Source: a virus
Reading direction: 5' to 3' (one strand)
Length of the DNA: 57,244 nt
Virus record (IMG/VR): IMGVR_UViG_3300044838_000003
Location: 1-57,244 of that record
Both the position numbers and the translations under genes were made by a program. The first letter of the stretch is position 1; each line of letters begins with the position of its first letter. Positions 7,086-14,875 of this stretch are shown here, piece by piece. Under the pieces are notes generated by a model that worked only from the letters and a program-made list of their open reading frames with translations, was not told the origin of the DNA and ran no database searches.

Positions 7086-7222
7086 GACGGCTGGTCCATC
7101 TGCGGGAGTCTGCTCCCGCAGACCACCACCGCTATCTGCTCCACCTGATCATCCTGTTCATGGCGAAGCCGCAGAACGCGGACGATCTGATCGAGATGTA
7201 CCGAGAGGAGTTCGGCCTATGA
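7010..7222 (+). CDS. Hypothetical protein, 70 aa
   Basis: Starts at a GTG 5 nt after AGGAGGG and overlaps the preceding gene by 76 bases in another frame. The C-terminal half is a His- and Leu-rich helix ending in an acidic segment. Family not recognised. Confidence 0.55.
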   Translation: MHSQAHGAHAPEQPDSPVLGTAKHLRRLVHLRESAPADHHRYLLHLIILFMAKPQNADDLIEMYREEFGL

Positions 7223-7392
7223 TCCGATGGGGAAGCATAGACACGCTCGGCGCACTACGCGCCATCGTCCGGGAGACCGAGCACCTGCCCGACGACACCC
7301 GGACGGCCATCACCATGTCGGCCACCTCCGGTGAGTTCGCCTACGGTGGGATCGCGGTCTATGGCCGCATGTTCCCGAAGGGGGAGGGATAG
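7219..7392 (+). CDS. Small hypothetical protein, 57 aa
   Basis: A compact 57-residue protein (MIRWGSIDTLGALRA...) that starts within the stop codon of the upstream gene and ends 1 base before the ATPase gene. Its last codons contain the purine-rich ribosome site of the ATPase. Unknown function. Confidence 0.6.
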   Translation: MIRWGSIDTLGALRAIVRETEHLPDDTRTAITMSATSGEFAYGGIAVYGRMFPKGEG

Positions 7393-7393
7393 C

Positions 7394-8206
7394 GTGTACA
7401 CACCAGTCCAGAGCCTATACATCCGGGGTAGCGCCGGCGACCCGCTGCCGACCGTGTTCGACGCGTTCACCGCGCAAGGCATCATCTTCCGAAGGGGGCA
7501 GCTATGCCTGATCAGTGCTGGGGCCGGGACGGGGAAGAGTGGACTTGTCCTGACCTATGCCCTGCTCGCAAAAGTCCCGACGCTGTACTTCTCGGCCGAC
7601 TCGGATGCTTTTACGCAGCTCTCCCGCAGCCTGAGTATCTTGACCGGAGCCCCGTTGGAGAAGACCGTGGACGCCGTGAGGAACGGCGACTTGCGAGGAG
7701 CCGAGAGCGTGTTCAGCGACATCCCGATCCGGTTTGTCTACGATGCCAGCCCAAGCTTGGACCGCATCGAGGTCTCGATGGCCGCTTACGAGGAGGTATA
7801 CGGTGATTTTCCCGCGCTTGTGGTCATCGACAACATTACGAACGTACGCACGGGGTCCGGTGAGGATGACCCGTTTTCGGGTCTGGAAGCACTCATGGAT
7901 TACCTGCACGGTATGGCCCGCGCCACCGCGGCGTGTGTCATTGGGCTTCACCACGTCACAGGCCCGAACAACGATGGAGATAAGCCTATCCCGCTCTCGG
8001 GCGTTAAAGGCCAGATAGGTCGTGTTCCCGAGCTGATCCTGACGGCCCACAAGGTCACCGAGACCTACGGCAACACCACGCTCAACGTCTCCCCGGTCAA
8101 GAACCGGGGAGGGAAGTCTGACCCCTCGGGAATGACTTACGCCTCGTTGGAGTTCAAGGGAGAGAGTATGTGGATTCGGGACTACGACCAAGGAGGTCAG
8201 CAGTGA
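7394..8206 (+). CDS. RecA/DnaB-like ATPase (replicative helicase-like)
   Basis: 270 residues from a GTG with GGGGGAGGGA upstream. It has Walker A GAGTGKS (about residue 45), a hydrophobic strand ending in D for Walker B (ALVVIDNI), and a GLHHVTGP motif followed by a conserved Gly-Arg segment, as in RecA/DnaB single-domain ATPases. In cluster A-type phages a gene like this stands among replication genes and is annotated as a DnaB-like helicase or RecA-like protein. A loader, recombinase or helicase role would each fit. Confidence 0.8.
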   Translation: MYTPVQSLYIRGSAGDPLPTVFDAFTAQGIIFRRGQLCLISAGAGTGKSGLVLTYALLAKVPTLYFSADSDAFTQLSRSLSILTGAPLEKTVDAVRNGDLRGAESVFSDIPIRFVYDASPSLDRIEVSMAAYEEVYGDFPALVVIDNITNVRTGSGEDDPFSGLEALMDYLHGMARATAACVIGLHHVTGPNNDGDKPIPLSGVKGQIGRVPELILTAHKVTETYGNTTLNVSPVKNRGGKSDPSGMTYASLEFKGESMWIRDYDQGGQQ

Positions 8207-8505
8207 GCACACCAGACATCTTGGAGACCCTCGCCAAGGCGCTGTGGGAGATCGTTCCCTACGAGCGCGCCATCAAGTGGGACGACCATAACGAGACCAC
8301 CAAGTGGCACTACCGGACCCGTGCGGCCTCGCTGCTTGAGAAGTTCGACATCGGGCCGCGTCACCCCTACACCCCGCCGATCATCGACCTCTCGGACGAT
8401 GACGCCTACGAGCGGGCCTCGAAGAGCATGTTGGTCTACGGACATGCGATCGTCCGTGTGACGGCTCCCCCGGCCGGTTCCGGATACGAGTACTTCGGTG
8501 TTTAG
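8203..8505 (+). CDS. Hypothetical protein, 100 aa
   Basis: GTG start with AGGAGG, overlapping the ATPase stop. A soluble protein with a helical N-terminal half (LETLAKALWEIVP...). Related short proteins seem common in actinophages next to the ATPase; function unknown. Confidence 0.65.
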   Translation: MSTPDILETLAKALWEIVPYERAIKWDDHNETTKWHYRTRAASLLEKFDIGPRHPYTPPIIDLSDDDAYERASKSMLVYGHAIVRVTAPPAGSGYEYFGV

Positions 8506-8749
8506 CCCACGGACGGAGGCCGAGTGGATGCCGCCGTGGGCGACACCGGGATGGCTGGAATGGTGGAAGAGCCTCGACCACGCTGGCTGCACGCAGGTGG
8601 CGATGGACCCAGACGTGCCAGCGTACATCCGCTGTCACTCGATGCACTGCCCGAAGTGTAACCGGTCCACCGGGGGCCAGGGTCACTTCGACTGCAAGCA
8701 GGAGCGCGTCAACGGCCTGCCATACCCGATTAGTACAGCTAAGCATTAG
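8498..8749 (+). CDS. Zinc-finger-like protein, 83 aa
   Basis: Trp-rich start (WMPPWATPGWLEWWKSL) and four Cys in a C...C..HCPKC pattern plus a final Cys that may coordinate zinc. The GTG start overlaps the previous gene by 8; an ATG at 8528 is an alternative. Its stop lies inside the inverted repeat of the next gene's leader. Confidence 0.6.
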   Translation: MFSPRTEAEWMPPWATPGWLEWWKSLDHAGCTQVAMDPDVPAYIRCHSMHCPKCNRSTGGQGHFDCKQERVNGLPYPISTAKH

Positions 8750-8786
8750 CTGAAACCCCCACGTAGCGCGGGAGAGGATTTGGGAC
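8738..8786 (+). promoter_or_regulatory. Duplicated 5' leader, copy 1
   Basis: An inverted repeat GCTAA-GCA-TTAGC (8738-8750), then CGTAGCG (8762) and GAGAGGATTTG (8772), 15 nt before the ATG at 8787. The same parts with identical spacing between CGTAGCG, GAGAGG and ATG occur at 12013-12069. Likely a shared control element for translation or transcription. Confidence 0.55.
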
Positions 8787-9626
8787 ATGAGCACAAAACT
8801 GATGGCAGCCGATTTGGTGGACCGCAGCGGGTGGTTCAACACGCCGCCGCTGGATGTGTCGGAGTGGTGGAACGTGTCCCAGCCGAACTACACCATCACC
8901 ATCGGTGGCAGCCCGGTCAAGGCCGATGGGCCTACCGGGGGTACGACGGCAGCTCCCGTTGCAACGGGAGGGACGTACAGCACCAGCAAGCTGGACCACG
9001 ATACGGGCGATACGATCCTCCGGACGTGGAACTACGACCAGACGTTGACGGAGCAGCCGATCAGCGAAGAGCGCAAGCCGATGGTCCAGATGGACACCGT
9101 GCGGCCGAGCACCAGCAAGTACCAGATGCCCGGAGCTAGGGTGATGAACTTCACCGAGACCTACATGGAAGAGGGTCACGACCATGGTCTGCTGCTGTCC
9201 TCCTGGAAGGACCTGGTAGGCAAGACGAAGGTGGACACGTTGGTGGGCACCGGAGTCTCCGGAACGATCGCGGTCGTGAACCTCGCCCGCGACCTAGGTA
9301 TCCACTACCTGATCATCCGCAAGCCAGGGGTGAATACCCACAGCTCGTGGCCTGCGGAGGGACACCTAGGCAAGAACTGGGCGTTCGTTGACGACCTCGT
9401 GTCGTCGGGCGCCACGATCCAGCGGGTGTGGGATGCTATGAACAGCATCCAAGAGAGCGGGTTCAGCACACAATTCAAAGGCGTGTTCCTCTACGCCAAC
9501 GGGAACCCGCGTTGGGTCGCACCGGGTAAGGGCCGGTACGACAAGAGTAGGTTGCACGAGTGGCTGGCAGGAGCCGAGTCATACAAGTCAGAGTTCGGCC
9601 GAGGTAGAGGAGAATCAGCATGGTGA
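8787..9626 (+). CDS. Phosphoribosyltransferase-like protein
   Basis: 279 residues. The middle holds a type I phosphoribosyltransferase fold: VDTLVGTGVSGTIAVVNLA, then the PRPP-binding motif WAFVDDLVSSGATI (two acidic residues then a Gly-rich loop). Type I enzymes transfer ribose phosphate from PRPP to bases or nucleosides; the substrate is not visible. The N-terminal 130 residues carry no known domain and may be phage-specific. It lies behind a special leader (8738-8786). A nucleotide-salvage or base-modification role is plausible next to the RNR and dCMP deaminase. Confidence 0.75.
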   Translation: MSTKLMAADLVDRSGWFNTPPLDVSEWWNVSQPNYTITIGGSPVKADGPTGGTTAAPVATGGTYSTSKLDHDTGDTILRTWNYDQTLTEQPISEERKPMVQMDTVRPSTSKYQMPGARVMNFTETYMEEGHDHGLLLSSWKDLVGKTKVDTLVGTGVSGTIAVVNLARDLGIHYLIIRKPGVNTHSSWPAEGHLGKNWAFVDDLVSSGATIQRVWDAMNSIQESGFSTQFKGVFLYANGNPRWVAPGKGRYDKSRLHEWLAGAESYKSEFGRGRGESAW

Positions 9627-9850
9627 AACCAGTAGCGAAGGTCAACCCGATTCGGGCCCAGATCTTGGGAAGCCTGATCGAGGGCACCAAAACCACCCGC
9701 ACCCAGCACACGCTGGTGCGGAACACCGAGACCGGGAAGATCGACGTGGCCGAGGTATCGGTCCCCGCGGGCTTCGCTCTCCGCTACCCGCTCGCCCAGA
9801 ACATGAGCGAGCACAACGTCAACGTGCTGGCCGGCAAGTGGATCGCGTAG
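9620..9850 (+). CDS. Hypothetical protein, 76 aa
   Basis: Overlaps the phosphoribosyltransferase end by 7 bases, with GAGGAGA before the ATG. The sequence alternates basic N-terminus and beta-type strands (HTLVRNTETGKIDVAEVSV). Function unknown. Confidence 0.6.
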   Translation: MVKPVAKVNPIRAQILGSLIEGTKTTRTQHTLVRNTETGKIDVAEVSVPAGFALRYPLAQNMSEHNVNVLAGKWIA

Positions 9851-9915
9851 CGCAGCGGTGGGCTGAGTTCACCGAGTGGCTGCTGTGGTACACGATCGGC
9901 AGGCACCTACCGTGA
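9838..9915 (+). CDS. Micro-ORF, 25 aa, Trp-rich
   Basis: A 25-residue peptide from a GTG inside the preceding gene, with Trp at four positions (WAEFTEWLLWY). The stop overlaps the next start as TGATG, so both may be translated by coupling. Only the tight packing argues for it. Confidence 0.4.
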   Translation: MDRVAQRWAEFTEWLLWYTIGRHLP

Positions 9916-9995
9916 TGGTCAACGTGTGGTGGGTCGTCGGGATGGGCTGGTGGGGATTCCTCTGGGGATACCTGCTCGGGAAGCCCTGGACATGA
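9915..9995 (+). CDS. Trp-rich membrane micro-protein, 26 aa
   Basis: 26 residues with six Trp and mostly hydrophobic (VWWVVGMGWWGFLWGYLLG), long enough for a single membrane span. It starts at TGATG coupling with the preceding micro-ORF and overlaps the endonuclease VII start by 4 bases. Confidence 0.45.
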   Translation: MVNVWWVVGMGWWGFLWGYLLGKPWT

Positions 9996-10468
9996 CCAGA
10001 TCACTAACCCAGCGGGGATGCATCGACTGTGCCTCGGAGGGGTTGCCGCTGACCCGCCCAGCGACCCCTCCGGGGCCGCGGTGCGCCACGCACAAGCGGG
10101 CACGCCGTGGCTCTACCCGCGAGCAGGCTTGGGCCATCCGCATCCTCAAGAACTACGCTCTGACGGCACTGGAATACTGGGCCATCTACCGACACCAGGG
10201 AGGCCATTGTGCCATCTGCGAAAGAGCTACAGGACGGGTCAAAAAGCTGTCTGTGGACCACGACCACGGAACCTCTCTGGTCCGCGGTCTTCTCTGCACG
10301 TCCTGCAATAAGATGCTCGGTCATCTCCGAGACGATCCGGACGCGTTTGTCCGCGCTGCCAACTACCTACTCGATCCCCCAGCCCGTGCTATCGTGGGTC
10401 TGAGGATCGCACCAATCGACCAGCTCAAGAAGGAGAATCCAGATGCCAAGAGATCTTATAGTCGTTGA
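9992..10468 (+). CDS. Recombination endonuclease VII-like (HNH/ColE7 fold)
   Basis: 158 residues. The pattern C-x2-C (CAIC), VDHDH and C-x2-C (CTSCN) with LGHLRDDP is the signature of T4 gp49-like endonuclease VII, a His-Me finger nuclease that resolves branched DNA before packaging. Basic N-terminal region (KRARRGSTREQ) and two extra Cys near the start. It overlaps the next gene by 26 bases. Confidence 0.85.
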   Translation: MTRSLTQRGCIDCASEGLPLTRPATPPGPRCATHKRARRGSTREQAWAIRILKNYALTALEYWAIYRHQGGHCAICERATGRVKKLSVDHDHGTSLVRGLLCTSCNKMLGHLRDDPDAFVRAANYLLDPPARAIVGLRIAPIDQLKKENPDAKRSYSR

Positions 10469-10955
10469 CTTCGAGACGACCGGACTTCACGACCGCGCGG
10501 TGATCGTGGAGGCGGCAGCCATCAACGTGGAGACCGGGACCGAGCTGTACTTCGTGCCCGAGTTCCTCGGTACCACGCCGTGGTCGGACATCGAACCGAT
10601 CGCTCTGAAGATCAACGGCTACTTCGAGCGTGAGCTGTGGAAAGAAGAGCTGAGCGGCAACGAGACCCGGAAGCAGTACGCCAACTTGCTCCGGATGTTG
10701 GAGGGCAACACGTTCGCGGGGAGCAACCCGTCGTTCGACTCTAAGCTGCTGCTGCGGTCCTACCGCCAGTCGTGGCACCACCGCCTCGGGGACCTCGCGG
10801 CCTACGCCGCGGGGAAGCTGGACCTCGACCCCACAGACCTGCCTGGGCTGGACGAGGTTGGTCGTCGGCTGGAGATCGACATCACAGGACGCCACGGCGC
10901 CCTGGACGACGCTCGTGCGACGGCCAAGGCGTTCCAGATCTTGCGGACCATGTGA
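10443..10955 (+). CDS. DnaQ-like 3'-5' exonuclease (DEDDh)
   Basis: 170 residues with Exo I (VDFETTG), Exo II (GSNPSFDSKLL) and Exo III (HGALDDARAT, the HxxxxD of DEDDh enzymes). It should degrade single strands or proofread with a polymerase; the polymerase at 19582 already has its own exonuclease domain, so this may serve repair. The ATG is preceded by AAGGAGA. Confidence 0.85.
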   Translation: MPRDLIVVDFETTGLHDRAVIVEAAAINVETGTELYFVPEFLGTTPWSDIEPIALKINGYFERELWKEELSGNETRKQYANLLRMLEGNTFAGSNPSFDSKLLLRSYRQSWHHRLGDLAAYAAGKLDLDPTDLPGLDEVGRRLEIDITGRHGALDDARATAKAFQILRTM

Positions 10956-11143
10956 TGGCTGCTGGCAGGGTGCTGGACTACGAACGCCGCTGGTATGCGA
11001 CGGGCACGATGTCGGTGCTCGACGTGGACGACAGGCACCCCGAAGAGAACATCGAGGAGCGCATCCATCAGGCGCTCCGCGGTGCGGGGATCACGTTCAA
11101 CGAGCTAATCGTGGTCGAGCAGTTCCCACCGGACCCGCGGTGA
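10955..11143 (+). CDS. Small hypothetical protein, 62 aa
   Basis: Starts at the stop of the exonuclease gene (TGATG) and ends in the primase start. Residues 'SVLDVDDRHPEENIEERI' suggest an acidic helical segment. Probably co-translated with the primase. Unknown function. Confidence 0.6.
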   Translation: MAAGRVLDYERRWYATGTMSVLDVDDRHPEENIEERIHQALRGAGITFNELIVVEQFPPDPR

Positions 11144-11550
11144 TGCCCCCGCCCGAGACGTTCTCGATCGTTCGGGCGATCCAGCACTACCACCCTGAGT
11201 TCGAGCCACCGGAGGTGGCTCCGGGTTGGATCAAGGTCCAGTGCCCATTCCACGACGACAACCGAGCGTCGGCGGGAATCAACTACGAGATGGACGCGTT
11301 CTCATGTCTAGGATGCGGTGTCTCGGGGAACTACTACACCTTGATCGCAGGTCAGGAGGATAGCTATGCAGCGACTCAGCGAGTCACAGAGGGAGTGGTT
11401 AAGGTCAGCGACCGTCCGGTACCACCAAGCCCTCCCGAACAGTCCGGGAGAAGAGTATTTGGCGACCCGAGGCGTGCTCGGGGTGAGCGTCCGCGAGCAG
11501 ACGGACCAGTTTCGTCTGGGATACGTGGCCGAACCACTCCCTGGACATGA
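11143..11550 (+). CDS. DNA primase, zinc-binding part
   Basis: About 135 residues. The first 80 form a CHC2-type zinc finger: CPFHDDNRAS and later CLGCG, with helices on both sides. This is the template-recognition module of DnaG-like primases. The downstream part reads through the overlap with the next gene. In cluster A phages primase likewise comes as two adjacent frames; whether a frameshift joins them is not known from the sequence. The start overlaps the previous stop (TGATG). Confidence 0.8.
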   Translation: MPPPETFSIVRAIQHYHPEFEPPEVAPGWIKVQCPFHDDNRASAGINYEMDAFSCLGCGVSGNYYTLIAGQEDSYAATQRVTEGVVKVSDRPVPPSPPEQSGRRVFGDPRRARGERPRADGPVSSGIRGRTTPWT

Positions 11551-12016
11551 GGGGTATCGAGGGATGCTCGCACTGCCGTATATTCGCTACTCCCAGGAGT
11601 ACGGATGGGGAGTCGTCAGCATCCGGTTCCGCAAGCTGCACGCAGACGCCGACAACAAGTACCTCACCGTCGCGGGAGACAAGCCGCGTCTGTACAACAC
11701 CCAAGCTCTGCTTCGCAGGTCTGCCACGATAGCCATCACCGAGGGGGAGATAGATGCCATCACAGCCGAGCTGTGCGGTGTGCCCGCTGTGGGGGTGCCC
11801 GGAGCCACGATGTGGAAGCCCCATCACGTCGAGCCCTTCTTGGGCTACCGCGAGGTATTCATCCTTTCGGACGGCGATGACGCGGGTCGGGACTTTTCTG
11901 CGAAGGTAGCGCGTTCTCTACCTAATGGGAAGGTCATCCCCTCACCCGAGGGCGAAGATGTAAACAGCATGGTGCTTCGGGAAGGACCCGCCGCCCTGCT
12001 ACGCAGGTTAAGTTAG
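11366..12016 (+). CDS. DNA primase, TOPRIM catalytic part
   Basis: 216 residues with AGGAGG before ATG 11366. The N-terminal SPGEEYLATRG resembles the DnaG RNA-polymerase-basic domain. TOPRIM motifs follow: TEGEIDAITA (catalytic Glu), then SDGDDAGRDF (DxD). It makes RNA primers with the zinc part encoded in another frame; the two frames overlap by 185 bases, which is far longer than usual here. Confidence 0.85.
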   Translation: MQRLSESQREWLRSATVRYHQALPNSPGEEYLATRGVLGVSVREQTDQFRLGYVAEPLPGHEGYRGMLALPYIRYSQEYGWGVVSIRFRKLHADADNKYLTVAGDKPRLYNTQALLRRSATIAITEGEIDAITAELCGVPAVGVPGATMWKPHHVEPFLGYREVFILSDGDDAGRDFSAKVARSLPNGKVIPSPEGEDVNSMVLREGPAALLRRLS

Positions 12017-12069
12017 TGCAACTAAGTATGAGCGGGAACCCTCCCGTAGCGGAAGAGAGGATTTGCAAC
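12013..12069 (+). promoter_or_regulatory. Duplicated 5' leader, copy 2
   Basis: TTAGT-GCA-ACTAA inverted repeat (12013-12025), CGTAGCG (12045), GAGAGGATTTG (12055), ATG at 12070. CGTAGCG-to-GAGAGG (10 nt) and GAGAGG-to-ATG (15 nt) equal copy 1 at 8738-8786. Confidence 0.55.
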
Positions 12070-12468
12070 ATGAGCGTAGAACGTGAACACCGGGTCGTCC
12101 GAGAGGTCCGACGCCTCGTGGCGGCGTACCCCGACTTCAAGTACGAGATCCCGACGACCGTCACCGAGGACGGTCAGTCTTTCCAGGGCGACTCCTGCCT
12201 ATACGTCTTCGACGGCAAGGGCTCCTGCGGCGTCGGTCAGGCCCTGGTCAACACCGGGGACCTGAACCCCGCCAAGCCGTTCGGTAAGGCAGGCGAGCGC
12301 ATCGAGAACACCGGAGCCGGTGTCGTCGTCCAGCTCCTCGGCCTCCGCATCCCCAAGAGCCAGAAGGTCTGGCTGGAACGGTTCCAGGAGCTGCAGGACG
12401 ACGGTAAGCAGTGGTCCGAGGCAGCGGCAGACGCCGACATCTACGTCTACGGAGAGGTACAAGCATGA
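12070..12468 (+). CDS. Hypothetical protein, 132 aa
   Basis: Begins behind the second copy of the special leader. It is soluble, with a helical start (VEREHRVVREVRRLVAAYP) and later strands (SCLYVFDGKGSCGVGQAL). Unknown family. The shared leader suggests expression matched to the phosphoribosyltransferase gene. Confidence 0.7.
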   Translation: MSVEREHRVVREVRRLVAAYPDFKYEIPTTVTEDGQSFQGDSCLYVFDGKGSCGVGQALVNTGDLNPAKPFGKAGERIENTGAGVVVQLLGLRIPKSQKVWLERFQELQDDGKQWSEAAADADIYVYGEVQA

Positions 12469-13133
12469 CCAACACACTCGAAGAGGCACAGGACATCATC
12501 TTCGGTGCCCGCAACGCGTCCTACGGTCACCCGCGGGACAACTTCCAGAACATCGCCGACCTCTGGTCGGCCTACCTGGGAGTGCCGATCACCCCGATGG
12601 ACCACGCCAACATGATGGTCCTGCTCAAGGTGGCCCGCCTCAAGTCAGGCGTCTACCACCGCGACTCGGTGGTGGACATCGCTGGCTATGCGGGCACCAT
12701 CGAGCGCCTTCAAGAGACCCCCACAGACGCGGTGAGCTACTCGGCCACCGACATCGTGCCCGACACCGGCGCCTACGTCGTGGACGGTCGGACCTACTAC
12801 GCCCGCTGGGAAGATGTCCCGGTGGACCAGCCCGTCAACAGCTCGGACGAGAGCGACAACATATCACCGTGGTACGGCGACGGCACGCTCGGCGACTTAG
12901 GCGAGCCGCCGTGGCGTGACTGGATACACCCGGATGTGGGGCCCATTGTCTGGTACCACCTCCGCGACCTGCCCAGCGGCACGGTCGTCACCGACAAGGA
13001 CGGCGAAAAGTGGAAGAGGTTCTCCCGCGGTGTCAAGCTGTACGACCAGTACGCCGAGCGTTGGGGCGATATGCTATCGCTTCGGTCGGCCGACAGCCAC
13101 GACATGTTCGGCCCGTTCGAGGAGATCAAATGA
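12465..13133 (+). CDS. DUF6378-like protein with extra C-terminal domain
   Basis: 222 residues. Residues 5-85 (YGHPRDNFQNIADLWSAYLG and MDHANMMVLLKVARLKSG) look like the DUF6378 domain common in actinophages, an all-helical domain of unknown role sometimes compared with MazG-type folds. The remaining part (WYHLRDLPSGTVVTDKDG) is a beta-type domain. Overlaps its neighbours by 4 bases. Confidence 0.7.
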   Translation: MTNTLEEAQDIIFGARNASYGHPRDNFQNIADLWSAYLGVPITPMDHANMMVLLKVARLKSGVYHRDSVVDIAGYAGTIERLQETPTDAVSYSATDIVPDTGAYVVDGRTYYARWEDVPVDQPVNSSDESDNISPWYGDGTLGDLGEPPWRDWIHPDVGPIVWYHLRDLPSGTVVTDKDGEKWKRFSRGVKLYDQYAERWGDMLSLRSADSHDMFGPFEEIK

Positions 13134-13207
13134 CGGTCACCTGGTGGGAATGGTTATTGATAGCCATCGTTATAGCGGGAGCTATTTTCATGGGACAGGA
13201 AGGCTAG
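13130..13207 (+). CDS. Membrane micro-protein, 25 aa
   Basis: One hydrophobic helix (WWEWLLIAIVIAGAIFMG) with the start overlapping the previous stop. It precedes the metallophosphoesterase by 2 bases, so it is in the operon. One of several membrane micro-proteins in this genome. Confidence 0.5.
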   Translation: MTVTWWEWLLIAIVIAGAIFMGQEG

Positions 13208-13209
13208 CA

Positions 13210-13977
13210 ATGACCGTGACCGTAGTCATCTCGGACACCCAGATGCCCTACGAGAATCGGTCAGCCCTAGCGGGGCTGATCCGGTTCATCGGGGACTACC
13301 AGCCCGACGAGGTTATCCACATCGGAGACCTCATGGACTACCCGACACCCAGTCGGTGGTCCAAGGGCTCGGCTGAGGAGTTCGCCCAGATGATGGTTCG
13401 CCACAACGAATACGCAAAGAGCCGTCTGCTTGGCCCGCTGCGGGACGTTTATGACGGACCCATCAAAGTACATGAGGGGAACCATGATCTCCGTCCACGG
13501 CACTACCTGGCCTCGTATGCACCCGCGCTGGCTGAGTACGCGGATGACTTCCACATCAAGTCGCTCCTCGACTTCGAGGGATTCGGCGTGGAACTACTAC
13601 CTGACTTCAACGAAGTTGCGCCAGGCTGGCTTACTACCCACGGCCATGTGGGAAAGATCTCGCTCAGCCGCAATGCAGGAAGCACAGCGAGCAACGGGGC
13701 GCTGAAGTTCGGGAAGAGTGTGGTCATGGGCCACACCCACCGGATGGGTATCGTCCCGGTCACCAAGGGCTACGCTGGCCGAGAGTCCCAGATCCTCTGG
13801 GGCGTCGAGGTCGGTCACCTGATGGACCAGAAGAAAGCACAGTATCTCGCGGGGGCTACCGGTAACTGGCAGACCGGGTTCGCCATCCTGAACACCCACG
13901 AGACACACACCAAGCCCGAGCTGGTGCCGATCAACAAAGGGAGGTTCATCGCTGATGGATTCGCTTGGGAACTCTAA
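13210..13977 (+). CDS. Metallophosphoesterase
   Basis: 255 residues with the calcineurin-like motif set: SDTQMP (motif I, with Gln in place of the usual His), IGDLMD (GDxxD), EGNHD (GNHD) and GHTH (GHxH). It should hydrolyse phosphomono- or diesters in the cytosol. The DxH to DxQ change affects one metal ligand, so the metal or activity may differ from typical members. Similar genes stand in the same position in cluster A phages. Confidence 0.85.
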   Translation: MTVTVVISDTQMPYENRSALAGLIRFIGDYQPDEVIHIGDLMDYPTPSRWSKGSAEEFAQMMVRHNEYAKSRLLGPLRDVYDGPIKVHEGNHDLRPRHYLASYAPALAEYADDFHIKSLLDFEGFGVELLPDFNEVAPGWLTTHGHVGKISLSRNAGSTASNGALKFGKSVVMGHTHRMGIVPVTKGYAGRESQILWGVEVGHLMDQKKAQYLAGATGNWQTGFAILNTHETHTKPELVPINKGRFIADGFAWEL

Positions 13978-14875
13978 GGAAGACCTCGGGGAGCACGTCG
14001 AGGCCGCTGCGCGGCGTGCTCTCCACGACTGGGGTCACCCGATCGAGGGCCTGGACGATCTGGTCCAGGACCTCTGGGTCTGGTACCTTGCCCGACCGAG
14101 CACCCAGGAAATGGTGAACCGCCCGAATAACAACCAGACCTTCATCCGGAATCTGTTCTACCGTGCTGCTGGCCAGACCTTGGCCGGTCAGGTGCTGGAT
14201 GCGGACGTGTTCAAGGGCAACGACCTATACTCCGCGGACGCAGTGAAGGACTGGCTGGCCGGTGCATCCACCAACAAGTACCTCGGGAAGCTGATCCAGA
14301 AAGCCCTCACTAAACTGAGTGATCAGAACGCCGAGCATCGCTCAGCCATCCGAGACCGATACGAGGAGGGTGACCCTCGGTACCTGGTACCGGGTGCCCC
14401 CGCGATGCTGCTGTCCAGGGCCGTCAAGTCCCTCACTGGGCACGTCAATGCGCTCGCTATCGAGGACAAGCAGGGAGATACGGTGCGGCCGAGCCGAGGG
14501 GTCTCGGCCGGAAGTCGCCGCGGAGGCGGCGGTTACTCCGACCCCACCGCCGACATGGCACTCGGCCTGATCCGCGCTGGTGACGCACCTATCGAGACAG
14601 CCTCGGGGGAGGTGACAACGATGCGCAAGGAATTTGAAGACGCAGACAACATCATGGCCTCCCGCTACGACAGCCCAACCCCGCCCTGGTCTGGAATAGA
14701 TCTGTTTGAGGGGGAGTTGAACGATCGGACGGACATGTACAGGGCTCAGGTCTTCCCTGAGCTGTACCCCGACGAGAAGCCGATGATGGTTGGCAACTGG
14801 TCACGAGAAGACCAGGAAGCTTACTGCGGTGGTGAGTACACAGCAGGATACCGACGACTGAAGGTGGTAAGGTGA
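13955..14875 (+). CDS. Sigma-factor-like protein
   Basis: 306 residues, overlapping the metallophosphoesterase by 23. Residues 10-75 match sigma-70 region 2 in style: [17 protein letters not shown] and [15 protein letters not shown]. Residues about 118-165 ([19 protein letters not shown], then [12 protein letters not shown]) resemble region 4 with a helix-turn-helix. A Gly/Ser/Arg linker and an acidic C-terminal tail follow. It might redirect host RNA polymerase to late promoters. Matching is by eye and weak, so a general DNA-binding role remains open. Confidence 0.6.
   Translation: MDSLGNSKEDLGEHVEAAARRALHDWGHPIEGLDDLVQDLWVWYLARPSTQEMVNRPNNNQTFIRNLFYRAAGQTLAGQVLDADVFKGNDLYSADAVKDWLAGASTNKYLGKLIQKALTKLSDQNAEHRSAIRDRYEEGDPRYLVPGAPAMLLSRAVKSLTGHVNALAIEDKQGDTVRPSRGVSAGSRRGGGGYSDPTADMALGLIRAGDAPIETASGEVTTMRKEFEDADNIMASRYDSPTPPWSGIDLFEGELNDRTDMYRAQVFPELYPDEKPMMVGNWSREDQEAYCGGEYTAGYRRLKVVR

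Noticed and set aside
12248-12514. 88-codon Arg-rich - strand frame
   Set aside because: Shadow of the 12070 and 12465 genes.
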